A stretch of 64,000 bases of DNA from Corynebacterium renale (GCF_002563965.1 NZ_PDJF01000001.1:1364001-1428000); one strand, 5' to 3'. Positions 17,926 to 27,477 are shown, counted from the first letter of the stretch. Notes: generated from the sequence alone by a model not told the origin. Program-made: numbers and translations.

Positions 17926-18849
17926 ATGAAATACGCCTTTTATCCCAACCCTTGGCCGGAAACTGTGGAACAGCTCGCAGACGAAGGCTTCGAACTGGTC
18001 CACGACCTCGGCGCTGCTGATTTCCTCATTTACAATGGCGGGCCACACGATGTGCCGGACCTTCCGGACAATATTCAGTTTGTGCAGTTCGCGTTCACGG
18101 GCGTCGAAAAGCTTGCTGCTGCCGGAGTGTTTGATGGTTCCGTGCGATGGGCAAACACTGCTGGCGTGTACGCAACCCCCGTTGCAGAAATTGCGGTGAC
18201 ATTATTGCTTTCCGCGATGCATGAGGTCAAGGCCGCGTCTGTCGAAGAAGCTTTTGCCAACCGTTGGGAGCTAGACGCCCGCCAACAATGGCTTTTCGGG
18301 TTAACGGGACGCAAGACGGTGGCCATCGTGGGGGCGGGTGGCATCGGGCAAGAAATCATGCGTATGCTCTCCCCGTTTGGGTGCCGTTTCGTGGCTGTGA
18401 ACCGTTCGGGCAATCCGGTCGAGGGCGCGGAACGTACCGTCCGCCAAGCCGATGCCGCCGAGCTCTGGCCGCAAACAGATATCGTGATTAACTCCCTGCC
18501 TCTGACCGAAGAGACACGCGGCTTCATGGACGCTTCTTTCTTCGCGGCGCTGCCCGATCATGCGATCGTGATCAATGTGGGCCGCGGGGAGACGGTAGAT
18601 ACCGAGGCACTGGTCCAAGCCCTGCGTACCAAGCAGATCGCGGCCGCCGGCATGGATGTCACAGACCCGGAGCCGCTCCCAAGTGGCCACCCGCTATACG
18701 CGCTGCCGAACGCGATTATTACCCCGCATATCGCGGCGACGGGTCGCGTCGCCAAGCATCTCTTAGCACCTCAGGTGGTCGAGAACGCCCGCGCGTGCGC
18801 CCATGGCGAGAAGATGCCTACCGAAATCGATGTGAAAGCAGGTTACTAA
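17926..18849 (+). CDS. D-2-hydroxyacid dehydrogenase family protein (unkdh), copy 1
   Basis: A 307-residue NAD-dependent dehydrogenase of the phosphoglycerate-dehydrogenase superfamily, corresponding in place to unkdh between proB and proA in C. glutamicum. The NAD-binding loop is VAIVGAGGIGQEIM. Catalytic residues appear in VGRGETVDTEAL (Arg), DVTDPEPLP (Glu) and ITPHIAATG (His). The N-terminal substrate domain is short. TAGGGT six bases before the ATG may give a leaderless transcript. Its stop overlaps the start of a paralogue. The substrate is unknown. Confidence 0.9.
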   Translation: MKYAFYPNPWPETVEQLADEGFELVHDLGAADFLIYNGGPHDVPDLPDNIQFVQFAFTGVEKLAAAGVFDGSVRWANTAGVYATPVAEIAVTLLLSAMHEVKAASVEEAFANRWELDARQQWLFGLTGRKTVAIVGAGGIGQEIMRMLSPFGCRFVAVNRSGNPVEGAERTVRQADAAELWPQTDIVINSLPLTEETRGFMDASFFAALPDHAIVINVGRGETVDTEALVQALRTKQIAAAGMDVTDPEPLPSGHPLYALPNAIITPHIAATGRVAKHLLAPQVVENARACAHGEKMPTEIDVKAGY

Positions 18850-19775
18850 TGAAATTCACCATGCTCCCCGAGCCGTGGGACACCGTAGTCCGCGACGTCA
18901 CCGAAGCAGGCCACGACTATGTAGATTCGCTTCACGACGCCGACTTCCTCATCTTCACCGGCTACGCCGACGGATTCCCCGAACTGCCGCCGTCAATCAA
19001 ATTCGTACAGACCGCCTTCGCCGGTCTTGACGGCCTGGCCGCCCAGGGCGTGCTTACCTCTGACGTGCGGTGGGCGAACGCCGCCGGCCTCTATGCCGAC
19101 ACGGTCGCCGAATCCACCTTGGCTTTGATCCTGGGCGTGCGGCATCAGTTTGTGCCCACGATTCGGAAAGCCACCTGGGACCTGAACAGTCAGTTGCAGG
19201 AGAAGAAGGCGTTCCTTAAAGGAGGAGCCCAGGTGACAATCCTGGGTGCTGGCGGTATCGGCAAAGAATTGATCCGTATGCTTGCGCCTTTCGACGTCCG
19301 CGTAGTCGCCGTGAACAACTCGGGTACCCCAGTGGACGGCGCGGAACGCACCGTGGCCTTCAACGACCTTTCCGGCGCGGATGATCCCGCCTTTACGGAG
19401 GCAGACATTGTGGTGGCCTTGGCGCCGTTGACAAAGCAAACGAAGCATATTGTTGGCGCCGATGTGCTGGCCGCGATGAAGCCTTCCGCGATTGTGGTGA
19501 ATACGGGGCGTGGCCCGCTGGTGGATACGGACGCTCTAGTGGACGCGTTGCGCAACGGTGAGATCGCGGGTGCTGGCCTCGACGTCACCGATCCAGAACC
19601 ACTTCCCGACGATCACCCGCTATGGTCCTTGGACAATTGCCTGATTACCCCGCACGTGGCCAACACGGTGCCGAACATGAAACGCACCGTGGGCCCGCTG
19701 ACTGTGGAGAATGCTCGGCTCTTCGAGGCAGGGGAGAAGATGGCCACCGAAGTCGATGTGGAGGCGGGATACTAA
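18849..19775 (+). CDS. D-2-hydroxyacid dehydrogenase family protein (unkdh), copy 2
   Basis: A 308-residue paralogue of the preceding gene that starts on the last base of its stop codon (TAATG). The two align end to end: both begin MK(Y/F), share the PDLP/PELPPSI segment, VTILGAGGIGKELIRMLAPF, VNTGRGPLVDTDALV, DVTDPEPLPDDHPLW and ITPHVAN, and end with KMxTExDVxAGY. All catalytic residues are retained, so both copies should be active. This is a tandem duplication, with divergence suggesting different substrates or a heteromer. Confidence 0.9.
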   Translation: MKFTMLPEPWDTVVRDVTEAGHDYVDSLHDADFLIFTGYADGFPELPPSIKFVQTAFAGLDGLAAQGVLTSDVRWANAAGLYADTVAESTLALILGVRHQFVPTIRKATWDLNSQLQEKKAFLKGGAQVTILGAGGIGKELIRMLAPFDVRVVAVNNSGTPVDGAERTVAFNDLSGADDPAFTEADIVVALAPLTKQTKHIVGADVLAAMKPSAIVVNTGRGPLVDTDALVDALRNGEIAGAGLDVTDPEPLPDDHPLWSLDNCLITPHVANTVPNMKRTVGPLTVENARLFEAGEKMATEVDVEAGY

Positions 19776-19791
19776 GGCTAGCTCTGTGGAG

Positions 19792-21072
19792 CTACTTCCA
19801 CAGCCCCTTGGTATCGACAATCTTTTTACCCTGTAGCTGTGCTGCACGGACGTCCTTGAACTCGTCATGATCGACGAGTAGGAGGACCACAGGTGCTTTT
19901 TCAATGGCTTCGGCAGTGTCCGTGAGAGAAACGTTAGAGTACCCAGCCAGCGCGGCTGGCAGCTCTGCAACATTTGGTTCTACAGCAAGTACATTGACGG
20001 ATGGGAAACGTTGCGCAACCATCTCCGCAATGTGCAGGGATGGGGATTCGCGCAGGTCGTCGATATTAGCCTTAAACGCCAGGCCCAAGACTGCCACGCT
20101 CTTTGCCTTAGTGGATTCGATTGCCTCGGCAACTTTGTTGACAACCCACTCAGGTTTGCCGTCATTGATCTCGCGGGCAGTCTTAATGATTTTTGCGTTT
20201 TCCTTGTCGGCAGCCACGATGAACCACGGATCAACTGCGATGCAGTGGCCGCCAACACCAGGACCAGGCTGCAGGATGTTCACGCGCGGATGGTGGTTAG
20301 CCAGCTCAATGAGCTCCCACACGTCAATGCCCAGACCGTCGCAGATTAGTGAGAGCTCGTTGGCAAAAGCGATGTTCACATCACGGAACGAATTCTCGGT
20401 CAGCTTGGCCATTTCGGCGGTTTTGTCGTCGGTAGGCAACAACTCGCCGGAGCAGAAGGAACGATAAATCTCGGTGGCACGACGAGTTGCCTCTGGTGTC
20501 TGGCCACCGATGATGCGGTCATTCGTCTTCAGTTCCTCCATAGCGTTGCCCGGCAGGATGCGTTTCGGGCAGTGCGCGAAGTAGAGGACGGGGGCGTTGT
20601 TAGGATTTTCGGCGCCGTCGGCGACAAGATCAGGGCGTAACTCAAGGATGCGTTTTGCCATCTTGGCCGTGGTACCGGGAGGGGAGGTGGACTCCAGGAT
20701 GACAAGTTCGTCACCTTGGAGTTGGGGCGCGATGGATTCTACAGCCGAGTAGATGTACTTCATGTCCACATTGTGGTTTTCATCGAAGGGCGTGGGAACC
20801 GCGACGATGTAAGCGTCAGCGTGGACCATGTCCGTCGTAGCTTTGAAGTGGCCAGATTCAAGAGCTTTCTTCAGACCAGTTTCAAGACCTGGTTCAACGA
20901 TGTTGACGTTGCCGCTGTTAGCAGCGTCCACTGTCTCCGGGTTGATGTCCACACCGGTAACTTCAACACCGTGTTGGGCAAGAACTACGGCAGTAGGCAG
21001 GCCAATATAACCAAGCCCGACAAAAGCAACGGTTTGCTTCGTTGGTGCATTTACTTCGCTCAAGGCAACCAT
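19792..21072 (-). CDS. wecC: UDP-N-acetyl-D-mannosamine dehydrogenase
   Basis: A 426-residue NAD-dependent UDP-sugar dehydrogenase, two-step oxidation of a C6 hydroxyl to a carboxylate. The Rossmann loop is VAFVGLGYIGLPTAVVLAQ. Further motifs are ESTSPPGTTAKMA, KLTENSFRDVNIAFANEL and the family signature GPGVGGHCIAVDPWF, where the catalytic Cys sits. The WecC subgroup is suggested by length and by YFAHCPKRILPGNAMEEL. ATG at 21072 chosen; a TTG nine bases upstream is possible. It stands alone without other polysaccharide genes, and a strong DtxR-like box lies upstream. Confidence 0.88.
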   Translation of the reverse strand: MVALSEVNAPTKQTVAFVGLGYIGLPTAVVLAQHGVEVTGVDINPETVDAANSGNVNIVEPGLETGLKKALESGHFKATTDMVHADAYIVAVPTPFDENHNVDMKYIYSAVESIAPQLQGDELVILESTSPPGTTAKMAKRILELRPDLVADGAENPNNAPVLYFAHCPKRILPGNAMEELKTNDRIIGGQTPEATRRATEIYRSFCSGELLPTDDKTAEMAKLTENSFRDVNIAFANELSLICDGLGIDVWELIELANHHPRVNILQPGPGVGGHCIAVDPWFIVAADKENAKIIKTAREINDGKPEWVVNKVAEAIESTKAKSVAVLGLAFKANIDDLRESPSLHIAEMVAQRFPSVNVLAVEPNVAELPAALAGYSNVSLTDTAEAIEKAPVVLLLVDHDEFKDVRAAQLQGKKIVDTKGLWK

Positions 21073-21119
21073 TTTCTTCAATGAAAAGAAATCTTCACAA
21101 CGCTAATTCCAATGAGAGA

Positions 21120-21164
21120 ACTATACGTTGTTTGAGAATCATTTCGCAGGTTAGCCCAAGCTAA
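21120..21164 (-). promoter_or_regulatory. wecC promoter with strong DtxR-like box
   Basis: On the minus strand TATAGT (complement of 21120-21125) is a good -10. GCAGGTTAGCCCAAGCTAA (21146-21164, + strand) matches the 19-base DtxR consensus at 15 positions and overlaps the -35 region. This is the best DtxR-type site in the window and predicts repression under iron-replete conditions. Confidence 0.6.
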
Positions 21165-21232
21165 TAAACAGCTTCTGTGAACGTATGGAGATCCAACGTA
21201 TTAGCTCGGCTCCGAAACCTAAATCACGGTTT

Positions 21233-24200
21233 TTACTGCGCTACTTCACTCCTGCGCACCTCCCGTGAGAAGAGCAGTTCAAGGCGGGCAATTGGGGCGT
21301 CCAAGTGGCCTTGCAAGATCCGTGCGTAAAACTCTAACTGGGTGAAGTATTCAGCAACGACCTGGGCAGTGGCGGATACATCCGTCTTGTAGTCAGCGAT
21401 GACCCAATGGTCGCCCTCCCGGTAGAGGAGGTCTACCACGCCTTCGATCACTTGGCCGTCGAGAGTCCCGAAAACGGGTACTTCGCGGTGGTGCTCGGTG
21501 GCGAAGGCTTGTGTGACTATGTCGCTGTTGAGATAGGCCTGGCACAGCGCCAAGACTTCGTCTGCTTCGAGCTCAAAGAGGGAAGCTTGCGTCTCCGCGA
21601 GCTCCTCCACAGGTGCGGTGCCCGCCAACTCCATGACCGCATGTACCGCCGTCCCGAACTCCGTGCCGTGGGCTTCGCGGGGGATGGCAGCGACCGGCTC
21701 GTAGCGCTGGGCAGCCTCACGTGTGGCCGGGTTATCGAGGTGTGCCTGGGACGTGGCCGATACGCGGACCCGCTTCGAGGCTGCACTTTGCGCGGCATCC
21801 AAAATCTCCTTGTTGGCCTGGATGTGGGCGTAGTCGATGTCCAGCTCGTTGATCAACGTTGGGGCTTCTACGTGCGAGATCTGTGGTTGGTCGCCCGCCG
21901 CTGTGTTGTAGGCGAGGGCCTCGACGGTCTCTGCAAGAACCTTCCCACGAGTTTTGTAAAATTTGCCGTCTTTCTTTTTCCCGATCTCCAGCGGGACGGC
22001 TAAAAAGTCTTCGGCACGCGTTGCCGCCACATACAGCAGGCGCACATCTTCCTTCTGCAGCTCTTCCTTCTCATAATCTGCGCATTCTTTATACTTCGGC
22101 GTAGCTACCCCACCTAGGCTGAACTCGGCGATCCCTGTACCGGAATCGAAAAGCACGCTATCAGCGCGTGGGGTGTGCGAGCGACACATTCCAGCCAGGA
22201 TCACGGCCTTGAATTCCCGGCCCTTCGCACCATGCATCGTCAGGAATCGAACGCCGGGTCTGTCCGTGGACCAGCTCGGTGTAGCACCCGAATCCCGATT
22301 ATCAATAATCCCGTCGACCCAGCGCAGGTAAGCACGCAAGCCTCCGCCCGTAGTACGAGCGAATTCACGGGCTTGGGCTATCACCCAATCCAGCCGGTGT
22401 AAACGGTTCTCCGTATCAGCGTTTCGGTAAGCGATACCAGCACGCAGATCCGTGCGCTGAGCAACGTGCTCTAACACTTGGTCAGCGGAGAGGCCTCGGG
22501 TTTCTTGCCGGAGGTCGTCGATAAGCTGTGAAGAAGTGTCCCCGGAAAGTTCTGAGTCAGGTACACCCAGTAGGGAAGTGCGCAGGGCTGCGGCGCGGGT
22601 GAAGGTATTCGACGGATCAGCGATCGCACGGATGAGCGTGTGTAAGTCCTCTATGTCCGGTTCTTGGTAGCCCATCGATGACCCCTCTGAAACATACGGA
22701 ATACCATGCTGAGAGAGTAGCTCCATGCCATCGCGTGCGACCGCGTGCGTTGTGCACAGCACGGCAATGTCCTCCAACGGGATGCCCTGAGCCAGGGCAG
22801 TGGTGATCGCGGTGAGGATGTCAGCAGCCTCTGCGGCGGGGCTTGTCTCCTCCACATCTGGGTGGCGGTAAAACTCCACGCTGCCACCGTCGTTATTCGG
22901 GCGCGGAACAAGCTCCGCGAATTCAATATCGGCGCACTCGTTGGCGAATGCTTCTCGGAACACCGCATTAATCACAGAAAGAACGCCACTGCGGCTGCGG
23001 AAATTCGTCTGCAACTGCACGATATCGGCGGCAGGGGTCTGGGCGCGGGCACGTAAATAGGAATTCACATCCGCCCGCCGGAACCGGTAAATCGACTGCT
23101 TCGGATCGCCGACGGTAAACACATGGCCCGGGCGATTTCCTGTAGCTTCAACGATGGAACGAACCATGGACAGCTGGGTGGGGTCGGTGTCCTGGAATTC
23201 ATCGATGAGCACGTACCTAAATTGCTCGCCGATGTGCCGAGCGATGGCTGTATCGCGAACCAATTCCTCTGCCAAATACAGCTGGTCATAGTGCTCCAAC
23301 GTGCCTGTGCGGGCTCGTGCACGCGCATGATCTACCGCATAGGCAGCCAGGAAACGGCGGATCGTCGCGGCGGCTGCCACGGTGGGAGAAGCGTAACGCT
23401 GCGCCCATTCGTCTAATATTTCTTTGACTTCGTCGCGAACCTCCTTGCCCGGTCGTCCCCAATTCGGTTTCGAGCCGGCGCTACCGAGTTTGTATTCCGG
23501 CGGAGCGATATTAGCCCCGGGGCCCGCAGCGCGGCTAGTCTGGCGGATTATTCCCACCAGGGTTTCGAGACGGACGTACAAGGCGTCGTCCGGGTTCGTA
23601 CACTGCTGCAGAATGTCCTGTAGCTTGATCACAACGGTGTTCAGGTATTCGCGGTCAGCCAGTTGACCTGCGGGGATGGGTGCATTCATTGTCGGAGTGA
23701 GCTCGCCCCAATGCTCATCGAACTTCTGGTATATCTCGCCGTAGTGGCGCAGGGTGAAATCGTGCGCGTCTAAGTGTGCCACGGCAGCCTGCAGCTTCTC
23801 GACGGTCAATCCGCTAGCTTCGAGAATCTCCGCTGGCAGGGAAGACGTATCACCTGCAATGAGGTCCATTATTATCTCCGCTAGCTCATCAGAGCGCTGA
23901 GCACCCGCAACGGCCTCCTCCATGCCGGATACTGCTTCCGCGCCGGGGGAGACGCACGCTTCCAATGGATACAGTTTGAGCAGACGCAAACAGAAAGCGT
24001 GAATGGTGTCAATGGCAGCACTGGGCAAGCCCGTGAGGGCATCGAGAGCGACTTTCTTTGCGCGGTCCGTGTCCCCGAATTCGCGGAATTGGCCGGTGAG
24101 AATTTCCGTACGCCCTTGCGCTGCGATCTCTGTTAAATGGCTGCGTAGGCGGTCTTTCAATTCGCCGGCAGCTTTCTTGGTAAACGTAATCGCAGCGATG

Positions 24201-24355
24201 GATTGGATTGGCTCTTCACGGTCGATAAGCAGTGTGAGCAACCGTTGCACGAGCTGATGTGTCTTTCCCGAACCAGCACCTGCTTCGACGAATAGGGACC
24301 GGTCAACCTCGTAGGTAATCTCATCACGCGAAGCCGCGTCAATCAATGTGCTCAT
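21233..24355 (-). CDS. AddA/RecB-like UvrD-family helicase-nuclease
   Basis: A 1040-residue ATP-dependent 3'-5' helicase fused to a nuclease. Walker A is EAGAGSGKT (Lys31). Motif II is YVLIDEFQDTDPTQL and motif III GDPKQSIYRFRRADV. Motif V region LTMHGAKGREF and motif VI LLYVAATRAED are present. The C-terminal PD-(D/E)XK nuclease has HGTEFGTAVHAVMELAG, EGVVDLLYREGD and WVIADYKTD. This is the AddA architecture. It overlaps the upstream AddB-like gene by four bases (ATGA). It probably processes double-strand ends for recombination; actinobacteria usually use AdnAB, so this pair may be an additional system. Confidence 0.85.
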   Translation of the reverse strand: MSTLIDAASRDEITYEVDRSLFVEAGAGSGKTHQLVQRLLTLLIDREEPIQSIAAITFTKKAAGELKDRLRSHLTEIAAQGRTEILTGQFREFGDTDRAKKVALDALTGLPSAAIDTIHAFCLRLLKLYPLEACVSPGAEAVSGMEEAVAGAQRSDELAEIIMDLIAGDTSSLPAEILEASGLTVEKLQAAVAHLDAHDFTLRHYGEIYQKFDEHWGELTPTMNAPIPAGQLADREYLNTVVIKLQDILQQCTNPDDALYVRLETLVGIIRQTSRAAGPGANIAPPEYKLGSAGSKPNWGRPGKEVRDEVKEILDEWAQRYASPTVAAAATIRRFLAAYAVDHARARARTGTLEHYDQLYLAEELVRDTAIARHIGEQFRYVLIDEFQDTDPTQLSMVRSIVEATGNRPGHVFTVGDPKQSIYRFRRADVNSYLRARAQTPAADIVQLQTNFRSRSGVLSVINAVFREAFANECADIEFAELVPRPNNDGGSVEFYRHPDVEETSPAAEAADILTAITTALAQGIPLEDIAVLCTTHAVARDGMELLSQHGIPYVSEGSSMGYQEPDIEDLHTLIRAIADPSNTFTRAAALRTSLLGVPDSELSGDTSSQLIDDLRQETRGLSADQVLEHVAQRTDLRAGIAYRNADTENRLHRLDWVIAQAREFARTTGGGLRAYLRWVDGIIDNRDSGATPSWSTDRPGVRFLTMHGAKGREFKAVILAGMCRSHTPRADSVLFDSGTGIAEFSLGGVATPKYKECADYEKEELQKEDVRLLYVAATRAEDFLAVPLEIGKKKDGKFYKTRGKVLAETVEALAYNTAAGDQPQISHVEAPTLINELDIDYAHIQANKEILDAAQSAASKRVRVSATSQAHLDNPATREAAQRYEPVAAIPREAHGTEFGTAVHAVMELAGTAPVEELAETQASLFELEADEVLALCQAYLNSDIVTQAFATEHHREVPVFGTLDGQVIEGVVDLLYREGDHWVIADYKTDVSATAQVVAEYFTQLEFYARILQGHLDAPIARLELLFSREVRRSEVAQ

Positions 24356-27300
24356 CGTACGTCTCCTGTCGTGGTGGAATCCTGGGAATCAGCGTCCTCT
24401 TGAGGTCGGACATGGCGGGCAAGATCAAACTGCATGTACTCGGCGAAATGGTGCTGTGCCCTCCTCATCTGGCCGGCGCCTAACGCAAGCATCTTTTCCG
24501 TTGGCCCAAAGCGGTCGGTGAACCAATCCGGATAGGCCATAAAATGGCCTTGCTGCACGTGCTGATATATTTCCGTCACTGCAGAATGAATCAGGTCGTC
24601 TGTGAGCTGTGAATATTGGGTGCCTGCCTGCTGGATTAGTGCATCCGTATCTTCGCCGGCCTCGGCTGCTTGGGTGACTTCATCAGGTGTCGGTGGATTG
24701 TCTGTGATGAACCAGTACCGTGTCTCCAAAATGGGGTTCGCGCCCTTCAGTGCCTCTACTTCAGGAAGAAGTCCATCTTCTGCAGCACCGTCCAAGACGG
24801 TGCGCACGACGTGGCCGTAGAGTGCCAACTGCAACTCCCACCCCTTGTTCACGTCACCAATCGGGCTTTGTTTTATGGAATCTTGCTTGGGTTTCGCTCT
24901 GCCCGTCTTGTAATCCACCAAGCGCAGAGTATTGGTCTGCGGGTTGTATTCAATCCGGTCAATCGAACCGTGGAAGCGCACCTGTCGGGGGTTGCCATCG
25001 AGGTCTGTAATCTCCATGCGCCCCGAAGGCCTCGTGCCATCATTCCTGTTCAGAGTCCCAAAAGCAGCCTCGGCTGCGAGTGGGACCCATCCTTGCATTG
25101 CTTGCGCCTTGTCCACTGCGAACCAGCGGTGGCACACCTCACGCACATCTCGTTCGAATGCGGACCATGAAGCAGCGCTATACCTACCATGTGGCACCGT
25201 GTCCAGGTGGTCCGAGATAATGTCGTTCAGAATGTTTAGTGCACGGGTCCAATCAATGTCTACGTGTGAGGTCGGACGTGGCTGTGCATCCAACCACACG
25301 CGGCGAGTCCATTCCTCAAGTACAGAGTGATAAATAGTGCCTCGGTCGCGGGCTTCGATATCGACCGCCGGGTCCGGGTCCTCGAGAAGACGAGCGCCAG
25401 CAATCCGCTCTATATAAAACACCAGTGGGGAACGCAGGTAAGACTCCAAAGCAGAAGCAGAAATTTCCCTACTAAAGAAGCTCTCTGCTGCCTTGCGTCC
25501 TGCTTCGGGGCCAAGGAAACCGTTGAACTGCGCGCCCGGATTGTTTGCGGCGGCGCCTGACACGCGGAGGCTTTGAATCTGATTCATGCGACCATCGCAA
25601 TCCTGGTCGCCCTTAATCCACGTTTTCACCCACCGTGCCTCAGCATCGTTGTAGGGGATAAACGCCGTACCCTCTGCCCGGATCGCCGAATCGAGGCCGT
25701 AGCGCACTGGAATATCGTCGGTGATGTGCTGTACCCACCCCGATATGTGACATACGGTGCCGTCGATAAGCGTTCTGGGGGCAGAGATCTTCACTTGATC
25801 GGCACTCGCCAACGCGGCATTCCATACCTCCTCGAATGCAACGAGCGCTTCCTTTGCGGTAGTGCCACGCTGGCCGTCGGTGATACACGGATCAGGGGTA
25901 CGCGCCGGGGGAAGCGCTGCCGAATGTGCACCCACAATGAACAAAATGTCGAGGTCACGGCCTACGACTTCGTCCAGCGTGCCTACGCGTAGGGGGCCAG
26001 TATCAACTGCGGTTGAAGCATCCGGGTTCCCTGCGAACTCTGTGAGTAATTCCGTGAGGTCGTGGTGGGTTGGAGGCGCCGTCACTCCGTCCCACCGTGA
26101 CCAAGACTCGGTGGCATCGACAAGTGCGGTTAATCCAGACTGGTGCTGACCTGCATTGATGAAGCGCTCGCACAGGGCCCGCACGTTCGTGGCTAAATCG
26201 GACCACGTTGCGGAATTCGCCACCTGAAGTGTCGCATCATTGAGTTCGCTCCACCATTCAGCGAGCTCCCCGTAACGTATCTCTGATGCTGCATTATTTT
26301 GGCCGCCCACTGCGCGAAGATCCGCGAGTGTTGAAGCCTTTGTCCAGCCGCGAGTAAGGGAATCAAAAGCTGATAACGACACCGGGCACTGCACGACCCC
26401 CGAACCGAGGGCATCCGCAATTGCACGTCTAGACACATTCCCTGGACGCGATTGGGTGAGTAAACGTACCGCCTGGACCACTGGATGTGTGGCTAAGGTG
26501 CCATCGGCGAGTGCGCGGAACGGCAATCCAGCAGCGGTGAATATGCGCGAAACTGTAGGCAGGTACGTGACATCGGCAAGCGCGACGGCCATCCGATGCG
26601 CCGGCACAGGATCCTTTCCGCCGTAACCCGCCAACTTCTTTCGAATCGTGCGCAGCACCGCCACGACCTCATCTTCGTCGTGAACATACGTGTGCGCGCT
26701 CACCTCTCCCTGGGAGTGCTGCGGGGCGGACACCCTAACGTCCGCAATCTGGCTGAGCCACTCTTCCTGCTGCGGCGAATCCGCCACCACACCTGCCACA
26801 ATCCGGAAAGTTCCGTCTGAGGTCGCTGCGTGCACGCACGCATGCGCAGGCGTGAAGAAGTCTGCTTTGGACTCTGTGAGGACACTGTCTGCAATGTCCG
26901 CGACGATTCCCGGCAGTTCGCGACCGTGCGTCTCATGACGAACACTTTCAGGTAAACGGGTTAGCTCTGCAACTGCGCTGATGACTGCACTGCGCGTGGC
27001 TGGTTCTGAATCCAGCTTCTTCTGCCGTAATGGTTCAGCCGCCGGGTGCTCCGCGAGCGCGCGCAACACATACGGTGTTAACTGTCGGCGCTGCAGCATT
27101 GTCCGAGGATGCAATTCGCCTGCGCGGTGAAGAATATAACCCTCCACTGTGAATACCTGGACTCCAATGAGCGGCCGGGCAATGCCCTGAGCGGAGGCGT
27201 GCTGTACTAAACCTGCAATGAGGTCATCACGGGCGCCAGGAGCACACACAATCGTTACCGGATGATCAAGCGGGGCGTCGAGCTGCGCGCGTGCGATCGT

Positions 27301-27381
27301 TTGCGCAAGGCGCGCAAAATAGTCATCCCTACTGGTAGGCGTGATAATCGACAGTGAAGCAGATACAGGGCTATCAGGCAT
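24352..27381 (-). CDS. AddB-like PD-(D/E)XK nuclease, inactivated-helicase subunit
   Basis: A 1009-residue partner of the AddA-like helicase. The N-terminal half follows the AddB pattern without a Walker A motif: PTSRDDYF replaces the P-loop. The C-terminal nuclease has SALESYLRSPLVFYIERI, RGTIYHSVLEEW, FHGSIDRIEYN and LVDYKTGRAKPKQ, giving the catalytic Asp and Asp-x-Lys. The four cysteines that bind an iron-sulfur cluster in B. subtilis AddB are absent (the usual CPF position reads SPL). I chose ATG at 27381: TATAGT lies seven bases upstream, so the mRNA is probably leaderless. It heads a two-gene operon. Confidence 0.8.
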   Translation of the reverse strand: MPDSPVSASLSIITPTSRDDYFARLAQTIARAQLDAPLDHPVTIVCAPGARDDLIAGLVQHASAQGIARPLIGVQVFTVEGYILHRAGELHPRTMLQRRQLTPYVLRALAEHPAAEPLRQKKLDSEPATRSAVISAVAELTRLPESVRHETHGRELPGIVADIADSVLTESKADFFTPAHACVHAATSDGTFRIVAGVVADSPQQEEWLSQIADVRVSAPQHSQGEVSAHTYVHDEDEVVAVLRTIRKKLAGYGGKDPVPAHRMAVALADVTYLPTVSRIFTAAGLPFRALADGTLATHPVVQAVRLLTQSRPGNVSRRAIADALGSGVVQCPVSLSAFDSLTRGWTKASTLADLRAVGGQNNAASEIRYGELAEWWSELNDATLQVANSATWSDLATNVRALCERFINAGQHQSGLTALVDATESWSRWDGVTAPPTHHDLTELLTEFAGNPDASTAVDTGPLRVGTLDEVVGRDLDILFIVGAHSAALPPARTPDPCITDGQRGTTAKEALVAFEEVWNAALASADQVKISAPRTLIDGTVCHISGWVQHITDDIPVRYGLDSAIRAEGTAFIPYNDAEARWVKTWIKGDQDCDGRMNQIQSLRVSGAAANNPGAQFNGFLGPEAGRKAAESFFSREISASALESYLRSPLVFYIERIAGARLLEDPDPAVDIEARDRGTIYHSVLEEWTRRVWLDAQPRPTSHVDIDWTRALNILNDIISDHLDTVPHGRYSAASWSAFERDVREVCHRWFAVDKAQAMQGWVPLAAEAAFGTLNRNDGTRPSGRMEITDLDGNPRQVRFHGSIDRIEYNPQTNTLRLVDYKTGRAKPKQDSIKQSPIGDVNKGWELQLALYGHVVRTVLDGAAEDGLLPEVEALKGANPILETRYWFITDNPPTPDEVTQAAEAGEDTDALIQQAGTQYSQLTDDLIHSAVTEIYQHVQQGHFMAYPDWFTDRFGPTEKMLALGAGQMRRAQHHFAEYMQFDLARHVRPQEDADSQDSTTTGDVR

Positions 27382-27388
27382 GAACACA

Positions 27389-27394
27389 ACTATA
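27389..27394 (-). promoter_or_regulatory. -10 element of the AddB/AddA-like operon
   Basis: TATAGT on the minus strand ends seven bases before the ATG at 27381, which places the transcription start at or near the A of the start codon. No Shine-Dalgarno sequence is visible. Confidence 0.6.
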
Positions 27395-27464
27395 GGGTGG
27401 GCCCCAGACATCGGGGCTGAGCTCCGGGGGTACGTATTCGAACACCCGTGTCCGACCGATGTCC

Positions 27465-27470
27465 TACACT
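27465..27470 (+). promoter_or_regulatory. -10 element of proA (leaderless)
   Basis: TACACT followed by exactly seven bases and the proA ATG. Because proA is now separated from proB, it needs this own promoter. Confidence 0.5.
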
Positions 27471-27477
27471 GCTTTTT

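Noticed and set aside
19777..19796. TAGCTC/GAGCTA hairpin between unkdh copy 2 and wecC as a terminator
   Set aside because: Only six base pairs with no T-tract. It extends into the wecC stop, so support is too weak for a feature.
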